A stretch of 33,996 bases of DNA from JBDKUD01 sp050943315 (GTDB lineage Bacteria > Bacillota > Syntrophomonadia > Syntrophomonadales > Syntrophomonadaceae), in the NCBI GenBank assembly GCA_050943315.1, contig JBMNOY010000019.1, forward strand, positions 1 to 33,996, read 5' to 3'. Of this stretch, positions 1 through 8,827 are shown piece after piece (positions within the stretch are counted from its first letter, which is position 1; the number at the start of each line of letters is the position of its first letter). A program made the position numbers and the translations under genes. The notes beneath the pieces were generated by a model. That model saw only the letters and a list, made by a program, of their open reading frames with translations, did not search any database and was not told the origin of the DNA.

Positions 1-19
1 GATTAGAAGGTGATTCTTT

Positions 20-1186
20 ATGGCGATATTTCGGGAGTTAGACAGCGGGGGCAGGGATAGAAGCGCCGAGGACCGGCGGCGCCACCGGGAACTGGTGGAA
101 GAATCCATAAAAAAAAACCTGGGCAGCCTGGTTGCTGAAGAAAGTATTATCGGCAAGAGTAAGGATAAAACCTTTAAGATACCTGTTCGGGGTATAAAGG
201 AATATCAATTTGTTTATGGAGAAAACCGCCCTCGCGTAGCTAGCGGAAAGGGGGACGAAAAAAGAGGGCAAAAGGTCCATCAATCCAAAGAAACCCGGGA
301 AAGCCGCGGTGACGGAGCCGGTAATGTCGATGGTGAAGAAATATACGAAACCGAAATCACCATGGAGGACCTGGTCAATTACCTGTTCGAAGACTTGGAC
401 CTGCCTTATCTGGAGAGAAAGAAATATTCATATCTGGAGACGGAAAAGACCAGTAAAAGGTGGGGAATTCAGCGCAAGGGAATACCTCCCCGTCTATCCA
501 AAAAACGTTCTATGATCGAAAGAATTAAACGTAAAAAGGCTACTGAAAGGACATTAAAAGAAATTGGGAAGGACCCGGAAATGGAGCGATTTCCTTTCCG
601 GGAAGAGGATTTGCGCTACCAAAGAGTTAAGGAAGAGTTACGCCCGGAATCAAACGCCGTAGTGATTTGTATTATGGATAATTCCGGATCCATGTACCTT
701 AGTAAAAAATATCTGGCGCGCAGTTTCTTTTTTCTCTTATATCAATTTGTACGTTACCGCTATATAAATGTAGAATTGGTTTTTATCAACCATACTACGA
801 CAGCCAAGGAAGTAAACGAGGATGATTTCTTCCACCGGGGTGAGGCAGGGGGTACACTAATTAGCAGTGGCTATGAAAAAGCCCTGGAAATAATTTATGA
901 GCGTTATGACCCTGAGGTATGGAATATCTACGCTTTCCATTGCAGTGATGGAGATAATTGGCCTGAGGATGTGGAAAAGGCAGTGCACCGGGCTAAAGAA
1001 TTATGCACCGTATGCAACCTATTTGGATATGGGGAGATAAGCTCCTCGTGGTCAGGCAGTTCTACCATGGGGGATGAATTTATGGAAAACATTAAGGAGG
1101 CCAACTTTGTCTATGTAAGCATTGGAGGCAAGGATGAAATCTGGCCGGCCTTTAAACAGCTACTTCAAGTAGCCGAAAAGGAGTGA
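20..1186 (+). CDS. yhbH: Sporulation protein YhbH (DUF444 / von Willebrand A-like)
   Basis: The 388-residue product matches the YhbH/YeaH DUF444 family in size and layout. It has a charged N-terminal half with a Gly/Asp/Arg/Lys-rich linker at about residues 65-105. The C-terminal half looks like a von Willebrand A domain, with a MIDAS-like DNSGSM motif at residues 220-225. The family is co-expressed with the serine kinase PrkA and with SpoVR during sporulation or stationary phase; the molecular role is not settled. The ATG at 20 follows an AGAAGGTGAT ribosome site. Its stop lies 7 bases before the spoVR start, so the two are surely co-transcribed. prkA would be expected just upstream, outside the window. 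Confidence 0.9.
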   Translation: MAIFRELDSGGRDRSAEDRRRHRELVEESIKKNLGSLVAEESIIGKSKDKTFKIPVRGIKEYQFVYGENRPRVASGKGDEKRGQKVHQSKETRESRGDGAGNVDGEEIYETEITMEDLVNYLFEDLDLPYLERKKYSYLETEKTSKRWGIQRKGIPPRLSKKRSMIERIKRKKATERTLKEIGKDPEMERFPFREEDLRYQRVKEELRPESNAVVICIMDNSGSMYLSKKYLARSFFFLLYQFVRYRYINVELVFINHTTTAKEVNEDDFFHRGEAGGTLISSGYEKALEIIYERYDPEVWNIYAFHCSDGDNWPEDVEKAVHRAKELCTVCNLFGYGEISSSWSGSSTMGDEFMENIKEANFVYVSIGGKDEIWPAFKQLLQVAEKE

Positions 1187-1193
1187 TTCAGTT

Positions 1194-2555
1194 TTGGCCG
1201 ATTATACCATGGAAGATCTCCGGTACTGGAATGAGAAAATTGAACCAGCGGTAGCCCAGATGGGCCTTAGCTGTTATCCCCAGGAATTTGAAATTTGCAG
1301 TTATGAGGATATGCTTAGCTATGAAGCTTATATGGGTATGCCTTCGCGGTACCCGCATTGGAGTTTTGGTAAAGCCTATGAACGTACCCGTACCTTTTAT
1401 AAATATAATCTGACTGGACTTCCTTATGAGATGGTTATAAATTCTAACCCCTGTCTGGCCTATCTTATGAAAGATAATACCCTTTTATTGCAAATTCTCA
1501 CTATGGCCCATGTATATGGCCATAATGACTTCTTTCGCAATAACCGGTTATTTAAGCAAGGTACCCGGGCTGAATATACTCTGGAAATGTTTAAGTCCAA
1601 TGCTCGACGCATTCATGAATACATTACTGATCCCAGTATTGGATATGCCCGGGTGGAAAAAACATTGGATGCTGCTCATTCCCTGCGCCTGCAAACCTAC
1701 CGCATTATAGGCCAAAAAATATTAAGTGATGAGGAAATAAAAAAGCGGGTAATTGAACGACATCAATTTAAACCCAGTGATCATCCACTGCTGGATGAAA
1801 AGGTACCAACCAACCCGGTGGATTTAAACAAGATACCCCTGGAACCGGAGGAAGACCTGCTTTTGTTTCTATACAAATATGCCCCCTTAAGTGAATGGGA
1901 GAAAGATATTTTACGTATAGTCCGCGAGGAAAGCTTGTATTTCTTGCCCCAGATTGAGACCAAAATTATGAATGAAGGCTGGGCTAGCTATTGGCATTAT
2001 AAAATATTGAACCACTTGAATTTACCGCAGGACCTTCACCTGGAATTTCTGAAACGGCACAACCAGGTAGTAAGACCGGTGGAGGGAGGGTTAAACCCTT
2101 ATCATATCGGCTTTAAAATATTTGAGGAATTAGACCGGGAAAATGCAGGTGATCCAGGTTTCATTTTCTCCGTGCGGGAGCAGGAAAGAGACTCATCCTT
2201 TATTAGAAGATATTTAAGCTTTAAATTATGCAAAGAACTGAAGCTTTTTGAGTATGGTAAAAGAACCCGGGATATTTTTATAGTTTTTGAAGTAGCCGAT
2301 GAACAGGGGTGGAAAAAAATTCGTAATGCGCTGGCTAACAGCGTTGGTATTCAGGCCGTCCCCAATATAAAAGTCATGGAGGTTAAAGGCAAGAACCATG
2401 TTTTAGTGCTGGAACACGAATTTGAGGGAAGAGAACTGCAATTGGAATATGCCCATCAGACCTTGAAGCATATCGCCCATTTATGGGGGAGTAGGGTTCA
2501 ACTAAGAACCATGGTACGTAATTCCTATCAGATTTTAGAAACTGATAACAACTGA
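1194..2555 (+). CDS. spoVR: SpoVR family protein
   Basis: The 453-residue protein has the hallmark segments of the SpoVR/YcgB family. These include AHVYGHNDFF near residues 105-114, with two His and an Asp, and NEGWASYWH at residues 260-268. In Bacillus subtilis SpoVR is needed for proper spore cortex formation; its biochemical activity is unknown. The start is TTG at 1194, preceded by AAAAGGAGTGAT at a good distance; no upstream ATG fits. It follows yhbH by 7 bases and ends before a strong terminator, giving a yhbH-spoVR transcription unit. Confidence 0.9.
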   Translation: MADYTMEDLRYWNEKIEPAVAQMGLSCYPQEFEICSYEDMLSYEAYMGMPSRYPHWSFGKAYERTRTFYKYNLTGLPYEMVINSNPCLAYLMKDNTLLLQILTMAHVYGHNDFFRNNRLFKQGTRAEYTLEMFKSNARRIHEYITDPSIGYARVEKTLDAAHSLRLQTYRIIGQKILSDEEIKKRVIERHQFKPSDHPLLDEKVPTNPVDLNKIPLEPEEDLLLFLYKYAPLSEWEKDILRIVREESLYFLPQIETKIMNEGWASYWHYKILNHLNLPQDLHLEFLKRHNQVVRPVEGGLNPYHIGFKIFEELDRENAGDPGFIFSVREQERDSSFIRRYLSFKLCKELKLFEYGKRTRDIFIVFEVADEQGWKKIRNALANSVGIQAVPNIKVMEVKGKNHVLVLEHEFEGRELQLEYAHQTLKHIAHLWGSRVQLRTMVRNSYQILETDNN

Positions 2556-2591
2556 CACTTGTCCAAGTGAAGATATAACCCACTCCCAATT

Positions 2592-2622
2592 GGGCCGTTT
2601 ATTTAATAAACGGCCCTTTTTT
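2592..2622 (+). terminator. Rho-independent terminator after spoVR
   Basis: There is a perfect 10-bp stem: GGGCCGTTTA at 2592-2601 and TAAACGGCCC at 2607-2616. It has a short A/T loop and is followed directly by TTTTTT. It closes the yhbH-spoVR operon. Confidence 0.92.
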
Positions 2623-2697
2623 ATGGCATACAGCCTGTTTCCGATAGAGCCGTAAATATGATATAGTGTTTAAGAATCACAGAAAGGTAGTGTAATC

Positions 2698-3129
2698 ATG
2701 GCCGTTGCTTTAACAACCATGGCAGGCGTAATATTGTTAGTTTATTCCCTGTACTTTACCAGGATAATCAAGGGTAATCCCCAGATGTTTGAACTGGAGT
2801 TACTCAAAGCTCTCGCTGACTGGATGATTAGCAAAGGACCGGCGAGCAGAAATCATATCCGGATAATGTTACTTTTGAGCGTCCTTTTGGAAGGAGCCTA
2901 TTTTCTCCTGGCAATCTTCCTGGTTTCTAATATAGTAATGCAATTCTTTACCGGCATGTTGGCAGGAGTGGAAATCATCCACCTGTTAACTATGGCCATA
3001 AATTTTAGCCGGTTTTTTCGGGGCAAAATTGTTCTGAAGAATATTTTCAATTGGCATCTGGAAAGGATTAGTGCGCTATTGCTTTTTACCCATGCGCTGC
3101 TGGTGCTGGTGGTATTAATCTGCTTTTAA
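2698..3129 (+). CDS. Small integral membrane protein of unknown function
   Basis: I do not recognise this 143-residue protein. It is strongly hydrophobic, with about four membrane segments: near residues 3-20, 55-78, 82-100 and 120-143. A cytosolic-looking amphipathic stretch holding LELLKALADWMISKGP lies between the first two. An AGAAAGGTAG ribosome site precedes the ATG. A TATGAT at 2657-2662 could be a -10 box, but no convincing -35 is visible. The next gene, an AAA-type ATPase, starts 61 bases downstream, so the two may be one operon. It could be a membrane partner of that ATPase; this is inference from position only. Confidence 0.7.
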   Translation: MAVALTTMAGVILLVYSLYFTRIIKGNPQMFELELLKALADWMISKGPASRNHIRIMLLLSVLLEGAYFLLAIFLVSNIVMQFFTGMLAGVEIIHLLTMAINFSRFFRGKIVLKNIFNWHLERISALLLFTHALLVLVVLICF

Positions 3130-3190
3130 ATAGATGAACATTGTTGTACAGACTAGCAATTATGCTCTATATGCAATGGGGGTGCTATAC

Positions 3191-4465
3191 ATGATACAGG
3201 AAACACGCTTGGCTGCAGCCAGTTTGTGCATTTATCGCGGTATTCTTAATGACCCGGTAGTAAGTAATTATATAAAAATGTTGGACAGTCTCATGGATGA
3301 TTCCATATCGGGCCTCAATGCAGTTAATTGTTACTATGAATTCCTTTATTCTCTGGCGGAGACCGGACTCTCTTTTAAGGATTATTTGTTGGATTTTATT
3401 AGCCATGACAGTAATCCTTTCAGCCGCAAAGCTGAGCTTCAGGAGTTTGACCGCTTGGACCCGGTACTAGTGGAGGCAACCCAAAGAGACCTGGTTAAAC
3501 TGCAGCAAATTTACGAGTTTGATTGGGGGCAGGTTGCCGCCAGGTTGGCTGATGCGGGTGTAAGTGATTTTACCGGGCCCGGGGAGAACAGTCTGCATGA
3601 ACTAATGCCGGGGTGGGCCGGGCAAGTGCTGGGAAGATCTTCAGATTGGAGCAAGGAAATAGCTCGGCTGGCAGATTATTACCATAACCAGGGTACAGGA
3701 CTAGTATCGAGATACCGGGCTCTGCGCTGGGATAGAAAAACGGAGCGGATAATTGGGATAGAATATCCTGATCCGGTACGGTTAAGCGACCTGGTAGGAT
3801 ATAAATCACAGAAGGAACAGCTATGTAGGAACACTGAACAATTGTTACAGGGCTGCCCGGCTAACAATGTCTTGCTATATGGCAGCCGGGGAACAGGTAA
3901 ATCTACCATGGTTAAGGCCCTTCTTAACGAGTATGGTGACCAGGGTCTGCGTTTAGTAGAGATAGCCTGTGAAGATCTGGGCAATTTACCGGAAATTATA
4001 TCGTTTTTGCGGCAGCATACCCTGAAATATATTATATTTATTGATGATCTGTCTTTTGAGGATTATGAGACTCGCTATAAAGGGTTAAAAGCAGTAATGG
4101 AAGGAAGTGTGGAATCACGCCCGGCGAATGTATTGCTGTATGCTACCTCTAATCGCCGCCACCTGATAAGAGAATTTCATTCTGAACGCAGTGGGGTTGA
4201 TGACGAGATTCATACCAATGATACCGTACAAGAAAAACTATCTTTGGCGGACCGTTTTGGACTAACCATTACCTTCCCTTCGCCGACCCAGCAGGTTTAT
4301 CTGGAAATAGTAGAAACCATCGCCGCCCAAAGAGAACTTACCATTGATCCGGAATTGCTAAGACGCAAGGCATTACAGTGGGAACGGGCACATCATGGTC
4401 CCTCCGGCCGTACCGCCCGGCAGTTTGTTGACTCATTGGGGGACAATCGCCGCCCTGCACTCTAA
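3191..4465 (+). CDS. DUF815-type AAA ATP-binding protein
   Basis: The product of about 424 residues has an N-terminal region of unknown fold and a C-terminal AAA-type ATPase. Its Walker A is GSRGTGKST at about residues 231-239 and its Walker B is IFIDD at about 282-286. The segment between them and the late RSGVDDEIH and LSLADRFGL stretches fit the DUF815 family (AAA+ ATPases of unknown role). The frame is open from an ATG at 3134, but that start has no ribosome site. The ATG at 3191 follows GGGGGTG by 6 bases and is preferred. Its TAA overlaps, tail to tail, the TAG of the minus-strand DUF4912 gene. Confidence 0.82.
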   Translation: MIQETRLAAASLCIYRGILNDPVVSNYIKMLDSLMDDSISGLNAVNCYYEFLYSLAETGLSFKDYLLDFISHDSNPFSRKAELQEFDRLDPVLVEATQRDLVKLQQIYEFDWGQVAARLADAGVSDFTGPGENSLHELMPGWAGQVLGRSSDWSKEIARLADYYHNQGTGLVSRYRALRWDRKTERIIGIEYPDPVRLSDLVGYKSQKEQLCRNTEQLLQGCPANNVLLYGSRGTGKSTMVKALLNEYGDQGLRLVEIACEDLGNLPEIISFLRQHTLKYIIFIDDLSFEDYETRYKGLKAVMEGSVESRPANVLLYATSNRRHLIREFHSERSGVDDEIHTNDTVQEKLSLADRFGLTITFPSPTQQVYLEIVETIAAQRELTIDPELLRRKALQWERAHHGPSGRTARQFVDSLGDNRRPAL

Positions 4466-4965
4466 TTGGCTGGTTCGGGACGGGGGGGCACAATTACCGT
4501 GTTGGAAAATATTAAAGGAATGAAATCCACTTGTAAGATTCCCAGAACAACATAATATGAAGTTCCCGGGCGGCAGAAGAATTCATGGCGGCCACGCAAG
4601 CTCTTAACCGGGATATCAAAGGATTTTACCCCGGCACTGGTCTGAAAAACCCGCAGGGTGATATTTTCTTCAGTTACACGCTGATTTATTTCCGCAATCT
4701 TCTCCTGCCACTTATTAAGGCTTACATTCCAGCAAGCTACTAAATGCAGGTCAGTCGGCCGGGATAGTTTTACTTCATTGCGGTCCAGGGGAATGACCGG
4801 TTCGGCCGGTTTACTATAATCATAGGGACCCAATTCGGACGCAGTCTCAAAATAGGACGAACTGCGGTCAAACGGCTGGTAATCATCCCGTACAGTACTT
4901 AAGACCCAGTACACCAGTAATATGATCACCGCAGTGGCTACCAGAATAAACAGCAGCGGAGTCAT
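4462..4965 (-). CDS. Membrane-anchored DUF4912 protein
   Basis: This 167-residue protein starts with one hydrophobic anchor (about residues 3-22). It then has a soluble domain with the order SRPTDLHLVACWNVS, a central ITLRVFQTS strand and RPGTSYYVVLGIL. That layout is typical of DUF4912 proteins, whose function is unknown. TAAGGAGG lies just before the ATG (complement of 4971-4978). The gene is convergent with the ATPase gene, the two sharing 4 bases at their ends, and divergent from the CPBP protease gene. The anchor-plus-domain form suggests a protein facing one side of the membrane; orientation is not determined. Confidence 0.75.
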   Translation of the reverse strand: MTPLLFILVATAVIILLVYWVLSTVRDDYQPFDRSSSYFETASELGPYDYSKPAEPVIPLDRNEVKLSRPTDLHLVACWNVSLNKWQEKIAEINQRVTEENITLRVFQTSAGVKSFDIPVKSLRGRHEFFCRPGTSYYVVLGILQVDFIPLIFSNTVIVPPRPEPAN

Positions 4966-5023
4966 GGCAAAACCTCCTTAACAGATTTGAAACGGGTTTT
5001 GAATAGTATTTCCCAAACCAAAA

Positions 5024-5052
5024 TGAATATTAACAGCCGTCAAGTGTATAAT
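5024..5052 (+). promoter_or_regulatory. Possible promoter of the CPBP protease gene
   Basis: A perfect TATAAT lies at 5047-5052 with a weak -35 (TGAATA at 5024-5029, 17-bp spacer). The predicted transcript would begin almost at the ribosome site, so the leader would be very short. Confidence 0.4.
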
Positions 5053-5071
5053 TGATGGAGGGGGGAAGATT

Positions 5072-5779
5072 TTGAGTAGTAACAAACCACGCTGGGGTTT
5101 AATGGAATTAGTGCTGGTGTATCTGGGCATTCTGGGTGCCGGGATACTATTCGGATTGTATGGGGATGCACTCCTGGACTATACCGTAAAGGTGATAAAT
5201 ATTCCCGATAATGAGTTAAGTTATTTTGTCCTGTCTTTTATTATTCAGTTTCTGGTTACGGTAGCACTGGTAATTCTGCTGGCGCGCGGGCGGTTGCACG
5301 AACTGGGGATTCGCAAGGCATCACCCAGCTCTTACACTAGATACGGGGTAACCGGAGGAATAAGCTTACTAATCATTATTACTGTGGCCGGGTATGTAAT
5401 TCAGCAGTTTGCCCCTGACCTTGGCCCACAGGTCTATGAGCAAATGCTGCGTTCAGTAAAAGAAGGATCCGGGTTTATAACCGTGTTTATGATCGGAGCA
5501 ATCTTTGCCCCATTATCTGAAGAATTGTATTATCGCGGTATGATGTATCCCGTTTTTAAGGGATATCTAGGACCATGGGGAGGGGCTATAGTAGCCGGAA
5601 CCATTTTTGGCCTGTCCCACTGGGATTTGTGGCGTACCATACCTCTGTCTATCGGTGGGGCTATACTTTGCTATATATATGAGAAAAGCGGCAGCATTTT
5701 TGTATCTGCCCTGGCTCACGGCATATGGAATGCGGTCATGTCTTTGATTATTTATTTCAGTATGGTTCAGTCAGGGTAA
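5072..5779 (+). CDS. CPBP family intramembrane metalloprotease
   Basis: This is a 235-residue multi-pass membrane protein with the three CPBP (CAAX protease and bacteriocin-processing, Abi) motifs. They are SEELYYRG at 149-156 (the EExxxR motif), FGLSH at 179-183 (FxxxH) and AHGIWN at 215-220 (HxxxN). The family cleaves substrates inside or next to the membrane; substrates in bacteria are mostly unknown. The start is TTG at 5072, placed just after a GGAGGGGGGAAG ribosome site. It stands alone: a divergent gene lies upstream and a separate promoter precedes the next gene. Confidence 0.88.
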   Translation: MSSNKPRWGLMELVLVYLGILGAGILFGLYGDALLDYTVKVINIPDNELSYFVLSFIIQFLVTVALVILLARGRLHELGIRKASPSSYTRYGVTGGISLLIIITVAGYVIQQFAPDLGPQVYEQMLRSVKEGSGFITVFMIGAIFAPLSEELYYRGMMYPVFKGYLGPWGGAIVAGTIFGLSHWDLWRTIPLSIGGAILCYIYEKSGSIFVSALAHGIWNAVMSLIIYFSMVQSG

Positions 5780-5799
5780 ATAGTAATAGAAAACGGTTC

Positions 5800-5828
5800 T
5801 TGACAAAATGACTTTAAAGCTATAAAAA
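5800..5828 (+). promoter_or_regulatory. Sigma-A type promoter for the fmdB-like gene
   Basis: A perfect TTGACA lies at 5800-5805. The -10 is either TATAAA at 5821-5826 (15-bp spacer) or TAAAAA at 5823-5828 (17-bp spacer). It sits 26 bases before the ATG at 5854. Confidence 0.6.
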
Positions 5829-5853
5829 AGAATACGGGAAAGAGGTGATAATA

Positions 5854-6156
5854 ATGCCTGTTTACGATTACAAATGCAGCAACTGCGGACGTTTCGAACA
5901 AACCCAGAAAATTACTGAGCCGGCCTTAACCAAGTGCCCTACCTGTGGCGGGCCAGTAAAAAGGCTTATTAGTAAAAACGTGGGTATAGTTTTTAAAGGC
6001 TCTGGTTTTTACACCACTGATCACGAAAGGCCTAAATCCAGAGCACGTAGTGTAAATAAGGAAAGACAGAAGGACAACCAGGCACTTCTTGATGGTGATG
6101 TTAGTTCTTATGTAAGTCAGGCTGACAGCACTACAAAGAAAATACAGGAAGCATAA
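5854..6156 (+). CDS. FmdB family zinc-ribbon protein
   Basis: The 100-residue protein begins MPVYDYKCSNCG and carries two CxxC pairs (Cys 8, 11, 28 and 31). Together they form the small zinc ribbon of the FmdB/putative regulatory protein family. The C-terminal half is polar and low in complexity. The family was first noted as a possible regulator next to formamidase or amidase genes, but its true role is unknown. The ATG at 5854 follows AGAGGTG at 5841-5847; a GTG at 5845 lies inside that ribosome site and is rejected. The gene has its own promoter and terminator, so it is monocistronic. Confidence 0.88.
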   Translation: MPVYDYKCSNCGRFEQTQKITEPALTKCPTCGGPVKRLISKNVGIVFKGSGFYTTDHERPKSRARSVNKERQKDNQALLDGDVSSYVSQADSTTKKIQEA

Positions 6157-6182
6157 AAAATCCCCTATCAGGGGATTTTTTA
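6155..6182 (+). terminator. Terminator after the fmdB-like gene
   Basis: A stem of AAAATCCCCT and AGGGGATTTT with a three-base loop is followed by a T run. It begins right at the stop codon, which is part of the A run. Confidence 0.9.
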
Positions 6183-6283
6183 TTAAGTACACCAGAAACA
6201 AATAAACCAAAAAATGGGCAGGAATTCACCTTACAATTAAAGTATTTTGAGACATGAAGCTAATTAACGGGGATGTGCGTAAT

Positions 6284-6988
6284 TTGATCGAAGCCATTAC
6301 ATTTGATTTTTGGAATACCCTGTTTAAAATACCTGAGGATACCCGGGCATCAAGCCGGAGAATCAGCAAATTTTGTGCGGCTATGTTTAAAAGGGGATAT
6401 GAGGTTGACGAACAAGATGTAAGGGCAGCTTTCCGGGACTGTACAAAGCATGCGAATTTTTGCCAAATGAACTATGGCCGGGACATAACTCCCCGTGGTC
6501 ATATTGACTTTATATTGGAACGGTTAAATCTTAACGTAGATAGCAATACCTGGGATCAGGCTTACCATGACTATACCACGGCAATTCTTGAGTTTCCTCC
6601 TCTGGTCAATGACAGTGTAAAAGAAACCCTTCCTACGCTGGCAAAAAAGTATAAATTGGCAGTTATCTGCAATACCGGCATAACCCCCGGTTCGATTCTC
6701 AGGCAATTTATTAAAAATAATGGTCTCGAGGAATATTTCCAGATGTTAGTATTCTCTGATGAGGTGGGCTGGGCCAAGCCCAACCCCCAAATATTTCATC
6801 ACACCTTGAAGGGAATCCGGGTCTTAAACAGCCAGGCCGCACACATTGGTGATGATGCCATAACCGATATAATCGGGGCTAAAAAAGCTGGAATGCAGGC
6901 AGTTTGGCTGGCCCCCCGGGCAGAATCGGCGGTACCCGAGTGTGACTACCATGTTCGCAGTGTCAGGGAACTAATCACGCTATTTTAA
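6284..6988 (+). CDS. HAD family hydrolase
   Basis: This haloacid-dehalogenase-superfamily protein shows all four motifs. Motif I is FDFWNTL: the first Asp is kept, but the usual second Asp of DxDxT is Asn. Motif II is CNTG, the motif III Lys lies in KPNPQIF, and motif IV is HIGDDAITDIIGAKKAGM. A helical cap lies between motifs I and II. Members are mostly small-molecule phosphatases; the substrate cannot be read here. The frame is open from an ATG at 6254 without a clear ribosome site. Homologues often begin a few residues before FDFWNTL, so I prefer the TTG at 6284 behind ACGGGGA, though this is uncertain. Confidence 0.75.
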   Translation: MIEAITFDFWNTLFKIPEDTRASSRRISKFCAAMFKRGYEVDEQDVRAAFRDCTKHANFCQMNYGRDITPRGHIDFILERLNLNVDSNTWDQAYHDYTTAILEFPPLVNDSVKETLPTLAKKYKLAVICNTGITPGSILRQFIKNNGLEEYFQMLVFSDEVGWAKPNPQIFHHTLKGIRVLNSQAAHIGDDAITDIIGAKKAGMQAVWLAPRAESAVPECDYHVRSVRELITLF

Positions 6989-7034
6989 GTAATGGGGCTA
7001 AAGGGATTTTTAAAATGGAAGTAGGTAATATAAA

Positions 7035-7766
7035 ATGCTGCACGAATTCTCGCGAACGGAATTGCTTATAGGGCATGAAGCTATTGAGAAATTAGCCCGC
7101 AGTAAGGTGGCGGTTTTTGGTATCGGCGGTGTGGGTACATTTGCCGTGGAAGGGCTGGTTCGAGCCGGTATCGGCAACTTTGTGCTGGTTGATGATGATT
7201 GTGTATGTCTGACCAACATCAACCGGCAAATTCATGCCACCCATAAGACGGTGGGCAGGCCCAAAGTTGAGGTAATGAGGGAGAGAATTTTGGATATAAA
7301 TCCTCGCGCCCAGGTTGCTTGTCACCAGACATTTTATATGCCTGGCCTGGCTGACGCATTGATTCACCCCGATTACGATTATATAGTGGATGCCATTGAT
7401 ACCGTAACTGCTAAGATCGACCTGATTGTAAATGCGTCGCAGCAGGATATTCCTATAATTAGCTGTATGGGAGCGGGCAATAAACTTAATCCGGCTATGC
7501 TCGAAGTTGCCGATATTTATGACACTTCGGTGTGTCCTCTGGCCAAGGTGATGAGAAAGGAATTAAGGAAAAGGGGAGTTAAAAGGCTGAAGGTGGTTTA
7601 TTCTAAGGAGGAACCCCTGAAACCCCGGGCGAGTGAAGCCACTGAAGACAGTACCCGAACCTGCACCAGTCGCCGCCAGATTCCGGGTAGTATTTCGTTT
7701 ATGCCTTCGGTAGCCGGTTTGCTGATGGCCAGTGAAGTGGTGAAGGATTTAATTAGGGGCGTTTAG
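7035..7766 (+). CDS. tcdA: tRNA threonylcarbamoyladenosine dehydratase TcdA
   Basis: This 243-residue E1-like enzyme of the ThiF/MoeB superfamily most resembles TcdA (CsdL/YgdL). TcdA uses ATP to cyclise t6A at position 37 of ANN-decoding tRNAs. The nucleotide motif GIGGVG is at 29-34, followed by LVDDD and NINRQIHA with the adenylation Arg. The later SCMGAGNKLNP and SVCPLAK segments fit the family. The ATG at 7035 follows GGAAGTAGG. It is slightly shorter than the E. coli protein. It lies just upstream of rnhC with its own ribosome site. Confidence 0.88.
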   Translation: MLHEFSRTELLIGHEAIEKLARSKVAVFGIGGVGTFAVEGLVRAGIGNFVLVDDDCVCLTNINRQIHATHKTVGRPKVEVMRERILDINPRAQVACHQTFYMPGLADALIHPDYDYIVDAIDTVTAKIDLIVNASQQDIPIISCMGAGNKLNPAMLEVADIYDTSVCPLAKVMRKELRKRGVKRLKVVYSKEEPLKPRASEATEDSTRTCTSRRQIPGSISFMPSVAGLLMASEVVKDLIRGV

Positions 7767-7829
7767 CAGGGATTGTAAGTATTTGGTAGTAGCGTATTAA
7801 AAAGTTTACCTATTAGAAGGAGGGGTTAT

Positions 7830-8810
7830 GTGCAGCAAATCTTGCTTATTGAGGATAAAGCGCTGCGCCAGGCGATAAAGAATAGTTTAGAAGCCATGCA
7901 GCCATCCGAAGTGAGAAATGAGCAATACTGCGAGTATTCGTTTAAGTATAAAGAAGGCAAAGAGAATGTGGTGGTAAAACAGTATAATAAAGGGAAGCTG
8001 CAGGTGCAGGGACAGGCCGGTGGCTTATACGAGCGGGTAATGGAGACTATTCTGGTGCACTATAACCGGCGGTATCCTGATACTTTGCCAGAGATGACCG
8101 ATGGGGTCACCAGTTCCGGGGTTTCGATCAGCCCTGATGCGGAAGATATCACCTATCCTTACATAGGTACAGATGAATCAGGCAAAGGTGATTATTTCGG
8201 CCCGCTGGTTATTGCCGGGGTTTGTTTGGATGAGAATGCCGGCCTCCAGTTGGAGGCACTGGGAGTTAAGGACTCGAAAGCGCTGGCAGATAAGAAGTGT
8301 ATGGAATTGGCGGAGAAAATACGGGAATTATGCCCGGGAAAATATGCAGAAGTAGAGATTTTGCCGGAAAGATATAACTCGTTTTATGATCAGTTAAAAC
8401 AGGAGGGAAAAAACCTTAATCATCTTTTGGCCTGGGGACATGCGCGCGTTATTGAGAACCTGCTTGCGGATAATGACTGCCCTTTGGCCATTGCGGATAA
8501 ATTTGGTGATGAAAAATACATACAATCTAAGTTAATGCATAGAGGACGCAGCTTGCAACTGTACCAGACGCCGAAAGCGGAAAGATATACAGCCGTTGCG
8601 GCGGCATCTATTTTGGCCCGGGACCGTTTTTTGCTGCGCATGGGGCAGCTCAGCCGGCAATTAGGGGTAGAACTTCCCAAAGGAGCATCAGCAAAGGTAG
8701 TAGAAGCGGCGCAGAGTATTGTTCGGGCGAATGGCAGACAGGCCCTGGGGAAGGCAGCCAAATTGCATTTTAAAACTACTGCAGCGGTTGACCATATTGA
8801 GCATATATAG
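7830..8810 (+). CDS. rnhC: Ribonuclease HIII
   Basis: This 326-residue type 2 RNase H removes RNA from RNA-DNA hybrids. The N-terminal ~100 residues are the TBP-like substrate-binding domain of RNase HIII. The catalytic domain opens with TDESGKGDYFGP (Asp115, Glu116), and GVKDSK and AAASILARDRF follow. The Asp-Glu start, rather than Asp-Glu of HII preceded by a shorter N-terminus, plus the N-domain, separates HIII from HII. The start is GTG at 7830, after a very strong AGAAGGAGGGG. An ATG at 7828 is in another frame. The stop shares one base with the upstream edge of the next open frame, so rnhC and the YkgJ gene are coupled. Confidence 0.92.
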   Translation: MQQILLIEDKALRQAIKNSLEAMQPSEVRNEQYCEYSFKYKEGKENVVVKQYNKGKLQVQGQAGGLYERVMETILVHYNRRYPDTLPEMTDGVTSSGVSISPDAEDITYPYIGTDESGKGDYFGPLVIAGVCLDENAGLQLEALGVKDSKALADKKCMELAEKIRELCPGKYAEVEILPERYNSFYDQLKQEGKNLNHLLAWGHARVIENLLADNDCPLAIADKFGDEKYIQSKLMHRGRSLQLYQTPKAERYTAVAAASILARDRFLLRMGQLSRQLGVELPKGASAKVVEAAQSIVRANGRQALGKAAKLHFKTTAAVDHIEHI

Positions 8811-8827
8811 TGAAAGGTACTGACAAA

